Assembly (NCBI GenBank): GCA_902584805.1
Contig: CACIBE010000001.1
Span: 1-64,000 of the forward strand
Source: an uncultured Alphaproteobacteria bacterium
Lineage (GTDB): Bacteria; Pseudomonadota; Alphaproteobacteria; HIMB59; GCA-002718135
DNA: 64,000 nt
Direction: 5' to 3'
A program made the position numbers and the translations under genes. Of the stretch, positions 1 to 10,810 are shown piece by piece. Every line of letters begins with the position of its first letter. Position 1 is the stretch's first letter. A model generated the notes under the pieces. That model did no database searches. It saw only the letters and a program-made list of their open reading frames with translations, and was not told the DNA's origin.

Positions 1-2150
<2,150 letters not shown>

Positions 2151-2155
2151 TTTGC

Positions 2156-3076
2156 GTGGATGCTAAATCCTTAGAAGCTGGTTATAGCAATAATTTTCTT
2201 TTAAGAAAATTCAAAGGTTATTATGAACTAATGAAACCAAGAGTTATGTCCCTGGTTATCTTTACAGCGTTTGTCGGAATGTTTTTGGCACCAGGGCAAA
2301 TCGCATTCCTAAATAGTTTTATGGTAATAGTTGCTATTGCATTAGGAGCTGGTTCTTCAGCTGCAATCAATATGTGGTTTGATGAAGATATTGATAAAAC
2401 TATGGAAAGAACAAAATTAAGACCAATTCCACTTGGAGTAGTTTCAAAAAATGAAGCCTTAGTAGCAGGAATACTAACAGGAACTATTTCTTTAATTTTG
2501 ATGCAATGGTTCTCAAATTCATTAGCAACAAGTTTGCTTCTTTTTACAATTCTTTTTTATGTATTTATTTATACATTTTGGCTTAAACGAACAACTTCAT
2601 TAAATATAGTTATTGGAGGAGCAGCAGGAGCAATACCTCCAATTATTGGATGGACAGCAGTTATTCCAGAATTAAGTTTTTTACCAATTAGTTTATTTGT
2701 AATTATATTTTTTTGGACGCCACCTCATTTTTGGGCCTTATCAGTATATAGATATAATGATTATAAAAATGCTAATGTGCCCATGTTACCAAATGTAAGT
2801 AGCATTGAAGATACAAAAAAACAGATTGTTTATTATGCTGTAATATTAATTTTATCGAGTTATCTTCCATATTTAGATAACAATGTTGGAATAATATACT
2901 TAACTATAGTTACAATTTTAAACTTATTATTATTTAATAGCTCTTTAAAGTTAAAAAAATCTAAGGAAAGAAAATCAATACCAAATTCTGAAGGATTAAA
3001 ATTTTTTGCTATTTCAATCCTTTACTTATTTAGTTTATTTTCAGCACTGTTGATTGATCATGTGGTATTAAGATGA
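2156..3076 (+). CDS. ctaB: Protoheme IX farnesyltransferase (heme O synthase), GTG start
   Basis: UbiA-family prenyltransferase that farnesylates heme b to heme o, the precursor of the heme a used by CoxA. The Asp-rich motif NMWFDEDIDKTMERT lies near residues 76-90 and the second polar motif YRYNDYKNANVPMLP near residue 200; about eight hydrophobic helices surround them. The start is GTG at 2156, five bases after the coxA stop. The first in-frame ATG (2231, MKPRV) would also keep the catalytic domain, but GTG fits the tight operon spacing better. The stop TGA (3074-3076) overlaps the ATG at 3073 of the next small gene. Length of 306 aa is normal. Confidence 0.95.
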   Translation: MDAKSLEAGYSNNFLLRKFKGYYELMKPRVMSLVIFTAFVGMFLAPGQIAFLNSFMVIVAIALGAGSSAAINMWFDEDIDKTMERTKLRPIPLGVVSKNEALVAGILTGTISLILMQWFSNSLATSLLLFTILFYVFIYTFWLKRTTSLNIVIGGAAGAIPPIIGWTAVIPELSFLPISLFVIIFFWTPPHFWALSVYRYNDYKNANVPMLPNVSSIEDTKKQIVYYAVILILSSYLPYLDNNVGIIYLTIVTILNLLLFNSSLKLKKSKERKSIPNSEGLKFFAISILYLFSLFSALLIDHVVLR

Positions 3077-3179
3077 AAAACAGAAGAAAAAAAATATTAT
3101 AACTTTAATAATCTTGCTTTGTATTGTTGCATTCTTTTATTTATGGACTTTATTTAAAGCTAATATTTTTGGAGTATAA
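3073..3179 (+). pseudogene. CoxF-like small membrane protein, reading frame broken at an A8 tract
   Basis: Between ctaB and ctaG, alphaproteobacterial oxidase operons usually carry a tiny CoxF-type protein: a basic N-terminus followed by one helix. Here an ATG at 3073, overlapping the ctaB stop, opens MKNRRKKIL and stops at 3100-3102. The neighbouring frame, open from 3072, continues KNIITLIILLCIVAFFYLW and ends TAA at 3177-3179, overlapping the ctaG ATG (TAATG). Adding one A to the A8 run (3087-3094) joins them into a 35-residue protein with a basic start and one helix, as expected for the family. Either the base is missing through sequencing or assembly, the gene is decaying, or slippage restores it. 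Confidence 0.7.
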
Positions 3180-3694
3180 TGACAAACACTAGAACAGCTA
3201 TAGGATTATCATTTATTGTTTTAACAATGATTACATTAGTAGCTTTTTCGGTACCCTTATATGATTTATTTTGTCGTGTTACCGGTTATGGCGGTAAGAC
3301 AAGTACATCTGAGTTTCTTTCATCATCAATTTTGGAAAGAGATATTAACCTTAACTTTAACGCTGATGTTAATGCCAGTATAAATTGGACTTTTACTGCA
3401 CCAGAAAATATCAAATTTAAAGTGGGTGAAAATAAACTTGTTTATTATACAGCAACTAATCTATCTGATATTGAAACTATCGGTACTGCGACATTTAATG
3501 TTTTACCAGAAAAGGTTGGTCCTTATTTTATTAAGACTCAGTGTTTCTGTTTTGAAAAGCAGGCTTTGAAACCTGGAGAAACAGTTGAAATGCCAGTTGT
3601 GTTTTACATTGATCCCTCAATTAATGAGGATCCAACAATGAAAGATGTTGAAGAGATAACATTGTCATATACCTTTTTTAAATATATAGATTAA
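3179..3694 (+). CDS. ctaG: Cytochrome c oxidase assembly protein CtaG/Cox11
   Basis: Copper chaperone that delivers Cu to the CuB site of CoxA. It has one N-terminal transmembrane helix and a periplasmic immunoglobulin-like domain. Diagnostic motifs are LYDLFCRVTGYGG after the helix (about residues 28-40) and KTQCFCFEKQALKPGE, whose CFCF cysteines bind copper. The ATG at 3179 overlaps the stop of the small upstream frame (TAATG), implying translational coupling. Length of 171 aa is slightly short but normal for Cox11. coxC follows after three bases. Confidence 0.96.
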   Translation: MTNTRTAIGLSFIVLTMITLVAFSVPLYDLFCRVTGYGGKTSTSEFLSSSILERDINLNFNADVNASINWTFTAPENIKFKVGENKLVYYTATNLSDIETIGTATFNVLPEKVGPYFIKTQCFCFEKQALKPGETVEMPVVFYIDPSINEDPTMKDVEEITLSYTFFKYID

Positions 3695-3697
3695 AAA

Positions 3698-4546
3698 ATG
3701 GCTAATAAAACAACAACCACAGGGCAGAAACATCCATATCATTTGGTTGATCCAAGTCCTCTTCCATTCCTTTCATCAATAGCTGGACTTGCAATGGCTG
3801 CTGGCCTTGTATTTTATATGCACTACGGAACTTCTTGGCTTTTAATTCTTGGCACTATTGGTTTGTTAACTATTATGTTCCTATGGTGGAGAGATGTAAT
3901 TAAAGAATCAACTTTCCAAAAAGTTCACACACCAGTTGTGGAACTCGGATTAAGATATGGAATGGCGCTTTTTATTGCATCAGAAGTAATGTTCTTTGTT
4001 GCTTTCTTTTGGGCTTTCTTTGATGCAAGTTTAACACCTAAACTACCTATAGAAGAATTCTCAGAAACTTTTGACAGTAATGGTGCTGTAGGGATTTGGC
4101 CACCAGAGGGTATTAAAACATTTGATCCTCTTGATGTTCCTTTTTTAAATACGTTAATTTTATTAATGTCGGGTACTACTTGTACATGGGCTCACCACGC
4201 TGTTAGAGAAGGTCATAGAGATCAAGCTATTCAAGCATTATGGTGTACTGTTGGTCTTGGAATATTCTTCTCAATTATGCAGGGTGTAGAATATTACGAG
4301 GCAGCTCATCATTATTTCAGTTTTACAGATGGGATATATCCATCAGTATTTTATATGGCGACGGGTTTTCATGGATTTCACGTAATGGTTGGAACTGCAT
4401 TCTTAGCTGTTTGTTTGTATCGTGTTTATAAAAATCATTTTACTCCAGATAGGCATTTTGGATTAGAGGCAGCGGCATGGTATTGGCACTTTGTTGACGT
4501 AGTTTGGCTGTTTTTGTTTGTCTGCGTTTATGTTTGGGGTGCATAA
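3698..4546 (+). CDS. coxC: Cytochrome c oxidase subunit III
   Basis: Seven-helix membrane subunit that stabilises CoxA and supports proton uptake. The opening KHPYHLVDPSPLPF, ASEVMFFVAFFWAFF with its conserved Glu, TCTWAHHA, FYMATGFHGFHV and the C-terminal AAAWYWHFVDVVWLFLF are all family hallmarks. Length of 282 aa is typical. It lies three bases after ctaG and directly abuts the open frame of surf1, continuing the operon. Confidence 0.97.
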   Translation: MANKTTTTGQKHPYHLVDPSPLPFLSSIAGLAMAAGLVFYMHYGTSWLLILGTIGLLTIMFLWWRDVIKESTFQKVHTPVVELGLRYGMALFIASEVMFFVAFFWAFFDASLTPKLPIEEFSETFDSNGAVGIWPPEGIKTFDPLDVPFLNTLILLMSGTTCTWAHHAVREGHRDQAIQALWCTVGLGIFFSIMQGVEYYEAAHHYFSFTDGIYPSVFYMATGFHGFHVMVGTAFLAVCLYRVYKNHFTPDRHFGLEAAAWYWHFVDVVWLFLFVCVYVWGA

Positions 4547-5233
4547 ATTAAAAACTTTCCAATAAAATTTTTTTTATTCAGTTTATTTTGTGTTGCACTG
4601 ACAATATTTTTAGGAATTTGGCAATTGCAAAGACTGGAATGGAAAGAAAAAATTATAGCCGAATTTAATGAACTAAAAAACCAAAAACCACTTTCACTTT
4701 CAATGGGAAAAATGAAGTATCCAAACATTGATGAGTTTACTAAAGTTATCACTTTAGGAACTGTTGACAGAAGTAAAAAAATTTTTTTCCCGGCTAAAAC
4801 ATTGAATGGCGTTTCTGGTGTTAGAATAGCTAGTTTATTGTCAGATAATCACGGTAATAATTATTTAATTGATGAAGGTTGGTTTGAACAAAGTAGATAT
4901 GATTATTTTAAAAACAATAATGAAATAATAAATGCTGAAATTCTAGGATATATCAGATACCCAACTCAAAAAAAGATGTTTACTCCTGATAATTCTATTT
5001 CTTCAAATGAATGGTATTATTATGATCTGGAGCAAATTCAAACTTACTTAAATGTTAAGATTAATCAGAAATTTTTCATTAAAAATATGAGCAATTATGC
5101 AGAGAATTTCTTAATACCTTCATCTCAAAATCATAATTTTTCAAATAATCATTTGCAGTATGCAATTACATGGTTTTTGATGAGCTTTTCTTTTTTGATT
5201 ATTTTTATAATTTATTTATTTAGGAAGAAATAA
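4547..5233 (+). CDS. surf1: SURF1 family oxidase assembly protein, start codon uncertain
   Basis: Inner-membrane protein for heme a insertion and assembly of aa3 oxidase. Conserved SURF1 features are GIWQLQRLEWKE at the end of the first helix, LIDEGWFEQSRYD, and a second helix at the C-terminus (WFLMSFSFLIIFIIYLF). The first plausible ordinary start, TTG at 4625, would delete the first transmembrane helix. The frame is open upstream to 4547, directly after the coxC stop, and encodes KNFPIKFFLFSLFCVALTIF, which looks like the authentic helix. The start may be ATT at 4547. Alternatively, a single extra A at 4550-4554 would connect the helix to a GTG at 4539 overlapping coxC. Its stop overlaps the next ATG. 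Confidence 0.85.
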   Translation: MKNFPIKFFLFSLFCVALTIFLGIWQLQRLEWKEKIIAEFNELKNQKPLSLSMGKMKYPNIDEFTKVITLGTVDRSKKIFFPAKTLNGVSGVRIASLLSDNHGNNYLIDEGWFEQSRYDYFKNNNEIINAEILGYIRYPTQKKMFTPDNSISSNEWYYYDLEQIQTYLNVKINQKFFIKNMSNYAENFLIPSSQNHNFSNNHLQYAITWFLMSFSFLIIFIIYLFRKK

Positions 5234-6711
5234 TGAAAACATATTTAAAACTTAAAGAAATCTTTAATGAAGCTTCACTGACATCAGATATTTCAGGTAT
5301 TTTACACTGGGATATGGCAACAATGATGCCGAGCAGCTCAAGAGATCAAAGATCAGAGCAATTAGCCTATTTATCAAAACTTAGTCATAGTAAAATTTCA
5401 TCTTCTGAAGTTGGTGATTTAATTGAAGACTCAAAGAATCTTAACCTAAATAATAGTGATCTGAAAAACTTAAATGAAATGGATAGAGAATATAAATTAG
5501 CCTCTGCTATACCAACGGAGCTTGTAGAAAAAATTTCAAAATCTTCAGCTAATTGTGAGGGTGTTTGGCAAGAGGCAAGGGAAAAGTCAGATTTTAATTT
5601 AGTAAAAAAAGATTTAGAAGAACTTATAAATTTAACAAAAGAAGAAGCTAATATTTTAGGAGAAACTTTTAAAGTTTCTCCGTATGAAGCTCTAATAAAT
5701 AAATTTGAACCTTCTTCAGAAGAAAATAAAATATCTGAAGTATTTGATGATTTACAAAAATTTCTATCACCACTTATTGATAAAATTATTGATAAGCAAA
5801 AAAATGAAGAAACACTTCAATTTGAAACAAGTATAGATGAAGAAAAGCAGAAAAATGTTTCTGAATATATAATGAAACAAATAGGTTTTGATTTTACAAG
5901 GGGAAGACTTGATAAAAGTGTTCACCCTTTTTGTGGAGGATCTACAAATGATGTTAGAATTACAACTAGATATAATAATGACAATCCATTTTCATCTTTA
6001 GATGGTGTTATGCATGAGACTGGACATGCATTATATGAGCTAAACCTACCAAAAGATTGGATGCATCAGCCAGCAGGTAAATCTAGAGGAATGGCCATGC
6101 ATGAAAGTCAATCACTATTAATTGAAATGCAAATCACACGGTCTTTAGCTTTTAAAAAATTTTTATCAAATACTTTAAATAAACAATTTAATGTTAAAGA
6201 CAAAGCTACAGACCCTGACAATCTTTACAAATTGGGTACTCGAGTAAATAAATCTTTTATAAGAGTTGAGTCGGATGAAGTTACCTACCCCTTGCATATT
6301 ATTTTAAGATTTAATTTAGAAAGAAAAATTTTTAACAATGAAATAAAAATTGAAGACATTCCCGATGCTTGGAATGATGAATTTAATAGATTATTTAATT
6401 TGTCAATAAATAAAGACACCGATGGATGTTTACAAGATATTCATTGGTTTGCTGGATTATTTGGATACTTTCCAACATATTCATTAGGAGCACTCACTGC
6501 TGCTCAATTTGCGTCACAATTGAGAACTGATCAAAAGGAATTAGATAAGGAAATAGAAAATGGTGAATTTTCAAATTTAGTAAATTGGCTTAAAAAAAAT
6601 ATCCATGAAAAAGCTAGTTTTTTTTCAACTAATGAGGTTTTAGAACAGGTTACAAAGTCTCCTTTAAATGCTAAATATTTTAAAGAATATATTACTAATC
6701 GCTATCTTTAA
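5233..6711 (+). CDS. Carboxypeptidase M32 (Taq type)
   Basis: Zinc metallocarboxypeptidase that trims C-terminal residues from peptides in the cytoplasm. The zinc motif is HETGH (His261, Glu262, His265) within MHETGHALYELNLP, followed by the family motifs MAMHESQSLLIE (further zinc Glu) and VESDEVTYPLHIILRF. DIHWFAGLFGYFPTYSLG near the C-terminus is also characteristic. Length of 492 aa is the family norm. The ATG overlaps the surf1 stop (TAATG) and its stop overlaps the thrC start, so it appears co-transcribed with the oxidase assembly genes, although a functional link is not obvious. Confidence 0.93.
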   Translation: MKTYLKLKEIFNEASLTSDISGILHWDMATMMPSSSRDQRSEQLAYLSKLSHSKISSSEVGDLIEDSKNLNLNNSDLKNLNEMDREYKLASAIPTELVEKISKSSANCEGVWQEAREKSDFNLVKKDLEELINLTKEEANILGETFKVSPYEALINKFEPSSEENKISEVFDDLQKFLSPLIDKIIDKQKNEETLQFETSIDEEKQKNVSEYIMKQIGFDFTRGRLDKSVHPFCGGSTNDVRITTRYNNDNPFSSLDGVMHETGHALYELNLPKDWMHQPAGKSRGMAMHESQSLLIEMQITRSLAFKKFLSNTLNKQFNVKDKATDPDNLYKLGTRVNKSFIRVESDEVTYPLHIILRFNLERKIFNNEIKIEDIPDAWNDEFNRLFNLSINKDTDGCLQDIHWFAGLFGYFPTYSLGALTAAQFASQLRTDQKELDKEIENGEFSNLVNWLKKNIHEKASFFSTNEVLEQVTKSPLNAKYFKEYITNRYL

Positions 6712-8087
6712 TGAAATATTTAAGCACAAGAGATGATTCTCTAAGCAGATCATTCAACGATATTCTTTATCAAGGATTATCGAGAGATGGAGGTCTGTAT
6801 CTACCCCAAAGCTGGCCCAAAATAGACTTACTAAGCTTAAAAAATAAATCATACGAAGAAGTGGCATGCGAAATTATTTTTCCTTATGTAAAAGAAAATA
6901 TAGAAAAATTAGAATTACAAAAAATTTTAAATGAAACTTATGCAAATTTTAATCATGAAAAAATAGCTCCATTAGTAGAATTAGAAAACAATAAATTTTT
7001 ATTAGAATTAATTTATGGGCCTACTTATGCTTTTAAAGATTATGCTTTACAATTTCTTGGTAACCTATTTTCTAAAAGTTTAGAGATTTCTCCAAAAAAA
7101 ATTACTATTTTAGGTGCAACTTCTGGTGATACTGGCTCAGCTGCAATTCATTCTTTTAAATCAAAAGAAGATATAAATGTATTTATTCTACATCCTCATA
7201 ATAAAGTATCGCCTATTCAACAAAAACAAATGACCACAGTAATTGATAAGAATATTTTTAATATTGCTATAGATGGTAATTTTGATGATTGTCAAAAAAT
7301 TGTCAAAGAATTATTTGTTGATGATGAAATACAACAGTCTACCTCTTTAACCGCTGTAAACTCTATAAATTGGGCACGATTAATTGCACAAGTTGTTTAT
7401 TATTTTTGGGCCTACTTGCAAACTGATAAGCAGCAAATTAATTTTATTGTTCCTTCAGGAAATTTTGGTAATATTTTTTCAGCCTTTGTTGCTAAACAAA
7501 TGGGATTACCAATTGGTCATTTACATATTGCAACTAACTCTAATGATATTTTGAAGTCCATAGTAGACAATGGAGAAATGAAAAAAAAATCTGTATCTCA
7601 AACATATAGCCCTAGTATGGATATACAAGTTTCAAGTAACTTTGAGAGGCAAATTTTTGAAAGCCTCAATAGAAATAGCAAAAGAGTAAATGAAGTATTT
7701 GAAAACTTTTCATCAAAAGGTTTTTATCAATTTGATGACTCTGTATTAGCTAAGTTTCAGCAAATATATAAGGCTTCTTCAATTGATGATAATCAGACTC
7801 TGGAGACAATTAAATATGTATTTGAAAAATATAATTATATTGCTGATCCACATACTGCAACAGGACTAAAAGTATTATTAGATAAAAAAGATGATCAAGC
7901 TTGGGTATCTTTGGTTTGTGCACATCCTGCAAAATTTGATAATGCCGTGAATAAAGCAATTAATAAAAAAATTGATATACCGAAAGAATTGAGCAATCTC
8001 TTTGATAAAGAAGAAAAGATGACTATATTACCCAATAGTAATATAGATGTAAAAAAATTTATCTTAGAAAAAATAAGCAATGCATAA
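6711..8087 (+). CDS. thrC: Threonine synthase
   Basis: PLP enzyme converting O-phospho-L-homoserine to threonine. The N-terminal YLSTRDDS...GLSRDGGLYLP is the fold-type II threonine synthase signature. The PLP lysine is in YAFKDYALQ (Lys109), and LGATSGDTGSAA is the phosphate/cofactor region. Length of 458 aa matches the long proteobacterial form. It overlaps the M32 stop by one base and the M16 peptidase start by eight. Threonine synthase following surf1 and preceding an M16 peptidase is a recognised alphaproteobacterial gene order. The partner homoserine kinase lies at 45363-46313. Confidence 0.96.
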   Translation: MKYLSTRDDSLSRSFNDILYQGLSRDGGLYLPQSWPKIDLLSLKNKSYEEVACEIIFPYVKENIEKLELQKILNETYANFNHEKIAPLVELENNKFLLELIYGPTYAFKDYALQFLGNLFSKSLEISPKKITILGATSGDTGSAAIHSFKSKEDINVFILHPHNKVSPIQQKQMTTVIDKNIFNIAIDGNFDDCQKIVKELFVDDEIQQSTSLTAVNSINWARLIAQVVYYFWAYLQTDKQQINFIVPSGNFGNIFSAFVAKQMGLPIGHLHIATNSNDILKSIVDNGEMKKKSVSQTYSPSMDIQVSSNFERQIFESLNRNSKRVNEVFENFSSKGFYQFDDSVLAKFQQIYKASSIDDNQTLETIKYVFEKYNYIADPHTATGLKVLLDKKDDQAWVSLVCAHPAKFDNAVNKAINKKIDIPKELSNLFDKEEKMTILPNSNIDVKKFILEKISNA

Positions 8088-9333
8088 AATTACAAAACTA
8101 GAAAACGGATTAAGAATAGTAACCCAGAATATGCCAGGACTGGAAACAGTATCAATGGGTATCTGGAATTTTGTTGGTGGTAGAGATGAAACAAAAGACA
8201 TAAATGGTGTTGCTCATCTTTTAGAGCATATGGCTTTTAAGGGTACATCAACTAAAAATGCTCTTCAAATTGCTGAAACAATTGAAAATGTTGGCGGAGA
8301 TATAAATGCTTATACTTCAAAGGAAATAACAGCTTATTATGTAAAGCTCTTAGCTAATGATCTACATTATGGAATAGATATTCTGACTGATATTTTGCAA
8401 AATTCTACATTTGCTGAAGATGAACTTAATCGAGAAAGGGGGGTCATAATTCAAGAAATTGGAATGTACCTTGATACTCCTGATGATATGATTTTTGATT
8501 ATTGGCAAGAAAAAGCATACCCAGATCAGCCAATGGGACGTTCCATATTGGGTAAAACTGATATTATTAAAAATATTTCAAGAGAAGAAGTTAAAGACTT
8601 TATGATGAATCATTATAATCCAAAAAAAATGATTATAAGTGCAGCTGGAAAAATTGACCATGATCAATTTGTAGAATCAATTAAAAAATCATGCACTAAT
8701 CTTCCAACTGGATTATCTACTGAAAGACAAAAAGCAGATTATAAATCTGGAGAATACAGAGAAGATAAAAAATTAGAACAGATTCATTTATTGCTTGGTT
8801 TTGAAGGTATAGATTACCACCATGATGACTACTACTCTTTATTGGTTTACTCTTCTTTATTAGGAGGAGGTATGTCATCAAGATTGTTTCAAGAGATTAG
8901 AGAGAAACGTGGTCTTGTATATGGTATTTCTTCTTTTAGCTCATCTTACACCGACACTGGAGTTTTTGGTATTTATTGTGGAACCGGTGAAAATCAAATC
9001 CAAGAGCTCATACCTGTTTTATGTGATCAATTAAATGAAAGTCCTAATTCAATTACAGAAAAGGAAATAAATAGAGGTAAAGCTCAATTGAAAGCAAGCT
9101 TAATGATGGGTAGGGAAAGTGCATTTAGAAGATGTGAGAGTGCTGCTAGACAACTTCTTGTCTTTAATAGAATAATCGACCCAGCTGAAACTATTAAAAA
9201 TATAGATAAGGTTTCTAAAGAAACTGTTCAAAAGATTGCTAATGAAATTGTAAAAGGGCCAATAACTATATCAAGTATTGGACCATTATCTAAACTTGAA
9301 AATATTGATAAAATCCAATCACGTATAAATTAA
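8080..9333 (+). CDS. M16 family zinc peptidase (mitochondrial processing peptidase-like)
   Basis: Pitrilysin-family metallopeptidase related to the beta subunit of mitochondrial processing peptidase. The inverted zinc motif HLLEH is at His46, Glu49 and His50 in AHLLEHMAFKGT, with the downstream ligand region ERGVIIQEIGMYLD. The C-terminal half carries SSRLFQEIREKRGLVYGISS, the family's Arg/Tyr substrate-binding motif, so a single chain contains both halves. Length of 417 aa is normal. The ATG lies inside the end of thrC. The substrate in free-living alphaproteobacteria is unknown to me. Confidence 0.93.
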   Translation: MHKITKLENGLRIVTQNMPGLETVSMGIWNFVGGRDETKDINGVAHLLEHMAFKGTSTKNALQIAETIENVGGDINAYTSKEITAYYVKLLANDLHYGIDILTDILQNSTFAEDELNRERGVIIQEIGMYLDTPDDMIFDYWQEKAYPDQPMGRSILGKTDIIKNISREEVKDFMMNHYNPKKMIISAAGKIDHDQFVESIKKSCTNLPTGLSTERQKADYKSGEYREDKKLEQIHLLLGFEGIDYHHDDYYSLLVYSSLLGGGMSSRLFQEIREKRGLVYGISSFSSSYTDTGVFGIYCGTGENQIQELIPVLCDQLNESPNSITEKEINRGKAQLKASLMMGRESAFRRCESAARQLLVFNRIIDPAETIKNIDKVSKETVQKIANEIVKGPITISSIGPLSKLENIDKIQSRIN

Positions 9334-9357
9334 ACTTTAAACTATACTAAAAAATAT

Positions 9358-9564
9358 TTATTTTATTTTCAAAGAATCATTAATTGAATGATTAAGTTCT
9401 CCATCTCTAGATGTTAAATTCATAGATACTTTTATGGAATCACCTATTTTGATACTTCCTTCAGTAAATTTTTTTCGTATATAATTTTCTATTTCACGTT
9501 GAGAGCTAATACCAACTTGTTTAAGAAATTTTCTAATCTCTAAATTTAAATTATCTTCATCCAT
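9358..9564 (-). CDS. DUF6494 family small protein
   Basis: A 68-residue soluble, charged protein without signal peptide or helix. Its pattern (an opening acidic MDEDNLNLEIRKFLKQVGIS, then SQREIENYIRKKF, then a VSMNLTSRDGELNH-like beta stretch) agrees with what I recall of the uncharacterised DUF6494 family. It is convergent with the M16 peptidase and divergent from the alkyltransferase gene. No function is known to me. The assignment to the family is from memory of its sequence pattern. Confidence 0.65.
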   Translation of the reverse strand: MDEDNLNLEIRKFLKQVGISSQREIENYIRKKFTEGSIKIGDSIKVSMNLTSRDGELNHSINDSLKIK

Positions 9565-9617
9565 AATTTACTATAAATTATTTTGATAGATTCAATCAAT
9601 AATGTTATTAATTTTAT

Positions 9618-10058
9618 ATGGAAACAGCTTGTTTTGAAACTAAACTTGGTTGGATTACAGTGAAAAAAAATAGAGGTAATGTTTATTCACTTAGCTTTGG
9701 TAAAACAAATAAAACAATTGATTTAATTAACATTAAAAATCAGATTAATTTATATGCTTCTGGAAAACTTAAAAATTTTAAGATTAAATATTCTTTTGAA
9801 GGTTCCCCTTTGCAAAAAAAAATTTGGAAAGAATTATCTAAAATTAAATATGGTAAAGTTTCAACATACGGAGAAATAGCAAAAAAAGTTGGCACGTCTC
9901 CAAGATATGTAGGCAATGTTTGCGGACAAAATAAACTTTTACTTATTATCCCCTGTCACCGCGTAATTCGTAGTGATGGTAATCTTGGAGGATTTTCTGG
10001 AAGAGGGGGAGTCAAATTAAAAAAAAGATTACTCAACTTAGAGCAAAGTGTCTCATAA
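9618..10058 (+). CDS. ogt: Methylated-DNA--[protein]-cysteine S-methyltransferase
   Basis: Suicide DNA repair protein that transfers an alkyl group from O6-alkylguanine to its own cysteine. The active-site motif is IPCHRVIRSDGNLGGF, with Cys113. The helix-turn-helix VSTYGEIAKKVG and the Asn-containing RYVGNVCGQN precede it, and the C-terminal KLKKRLLNLE completes the domain. At 146 aa it has only a short N-terminal domain, as in Ogt rather than Ada. It overlaps the next gene by 11 bases, suggesting coupled expression with the amidotransferase. Confidence 0.93.
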   Translation: METACFETKLGWITVKKNRGNVYSLSFGKTNKTIDLINIKNQINLYASGKLKNFKIKYSFEGSPLQKKIWKELSKIKYGKVSTYGEIAKKVGTSPRYVGNVCGQNKLLLIIPCHRVIRSDGNLGGFSGRGGVKLKKRLLNLEQSVS

Positions 10059-10776
10059 AATAATTATTCTTCAACATACGCCCTTAGTAACACCTGGGTA
10101 CTTTACAAACTTAATGAATGAAGACTTAGTAGAAACAACTATTATTCGATTGGATGAAGGAGAAAAGATTCCTGTTAATCTTGATATATTTGATGGAATG
10201 ATATGTTTAGGTGGACCAATGGATACTTGGATGGATGAACAATATCCGTGGATGATTGATGAAAAAAATAAGATAAAGGAATTTGTTCTAAATAATCAAA
10301 AACCATATCTTGGAATCTGTTTAGGCTGTCAATTTTTAGGAGAAATTCTTGGCGGCAAAGTAATGAAATCTAATCCTCCAGAAATTGGGGTTCTAAATAT
10401 TAATATTTTAGATAATAAAAAAAAGGATCAAATTTTTCAAAATTTTGATAATCAGATTAAAGCATTGCAATGGCATAGTTACGAAGTAAGTGAACTAAAT
10501 AATTCTGAAGTTACTATTTTAGGTTCATCAGATATTACAAAATTTCAAATTTTTAAGTATAAAAATCATGCTTATGGTATTCAATTTCATATAGAAGTAG
10601 ATGAAAACACAATTATTAAATGGTCTAAAGTCCCTGAATTAAAAAATGCTTTAGAAAAATATTTAGGAAAAAATTCTATTGATGATCTGGATAAATCGCT
10701 TAGAAATAATATTCAAGAAATGAATAATAATACTAAAAAATTATACGAAAATTTTAAAAATTTAATGACTACTTAA
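10048..10776 (+). CDS. Class I glutamine amidotransferase-like protein, GTG start
   Basis: Stand-alone Triad glutamine amidotransferase domain resembling the GMP-synthase amidotransferase family. The nucleophile is Cys91 in YLGICLGCQFLG, and the His/Glu pair is His181/Glu183 in IQFHIEVDE. GMICLGGPMDTW near the N-terminus forms the oxyanion region. Length of 242 aa leaves a C-terminal Lys/Asn-rich extension. The GTG start lies inside ogt. No acceptor-domain partner is adjacent, so the ammonia acceptor is unknown; a gamma-glutamyl hydrolase role is also possible. Confidence 0.85.
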   Translation: MSHKIIILQHTPLVTPGYFTNLMNEDLVETTIIRLDEGEKIPVNLDIFDGMICLGGPMDTWMDEQYPWMIDEKNKIKEFVLNNQKPYLGICLGCQFLGEILGGKVMKSNPPEIGVLNINILDNKKKDQIFQNFDNQIKALQWHSYEVSELNNSEVTILGSSDITKFQIFKYKNHAYGIQFHIEVDENTIIKWSKVPELKNALEKYLGKNSIDDLDKSLRNNIQEMNNNTKKLYENFKNLMTT

Positions 10777-10810
10777 AAATTTCATGCTTAAATAGTTTTG
10801 GAGAAAATGT

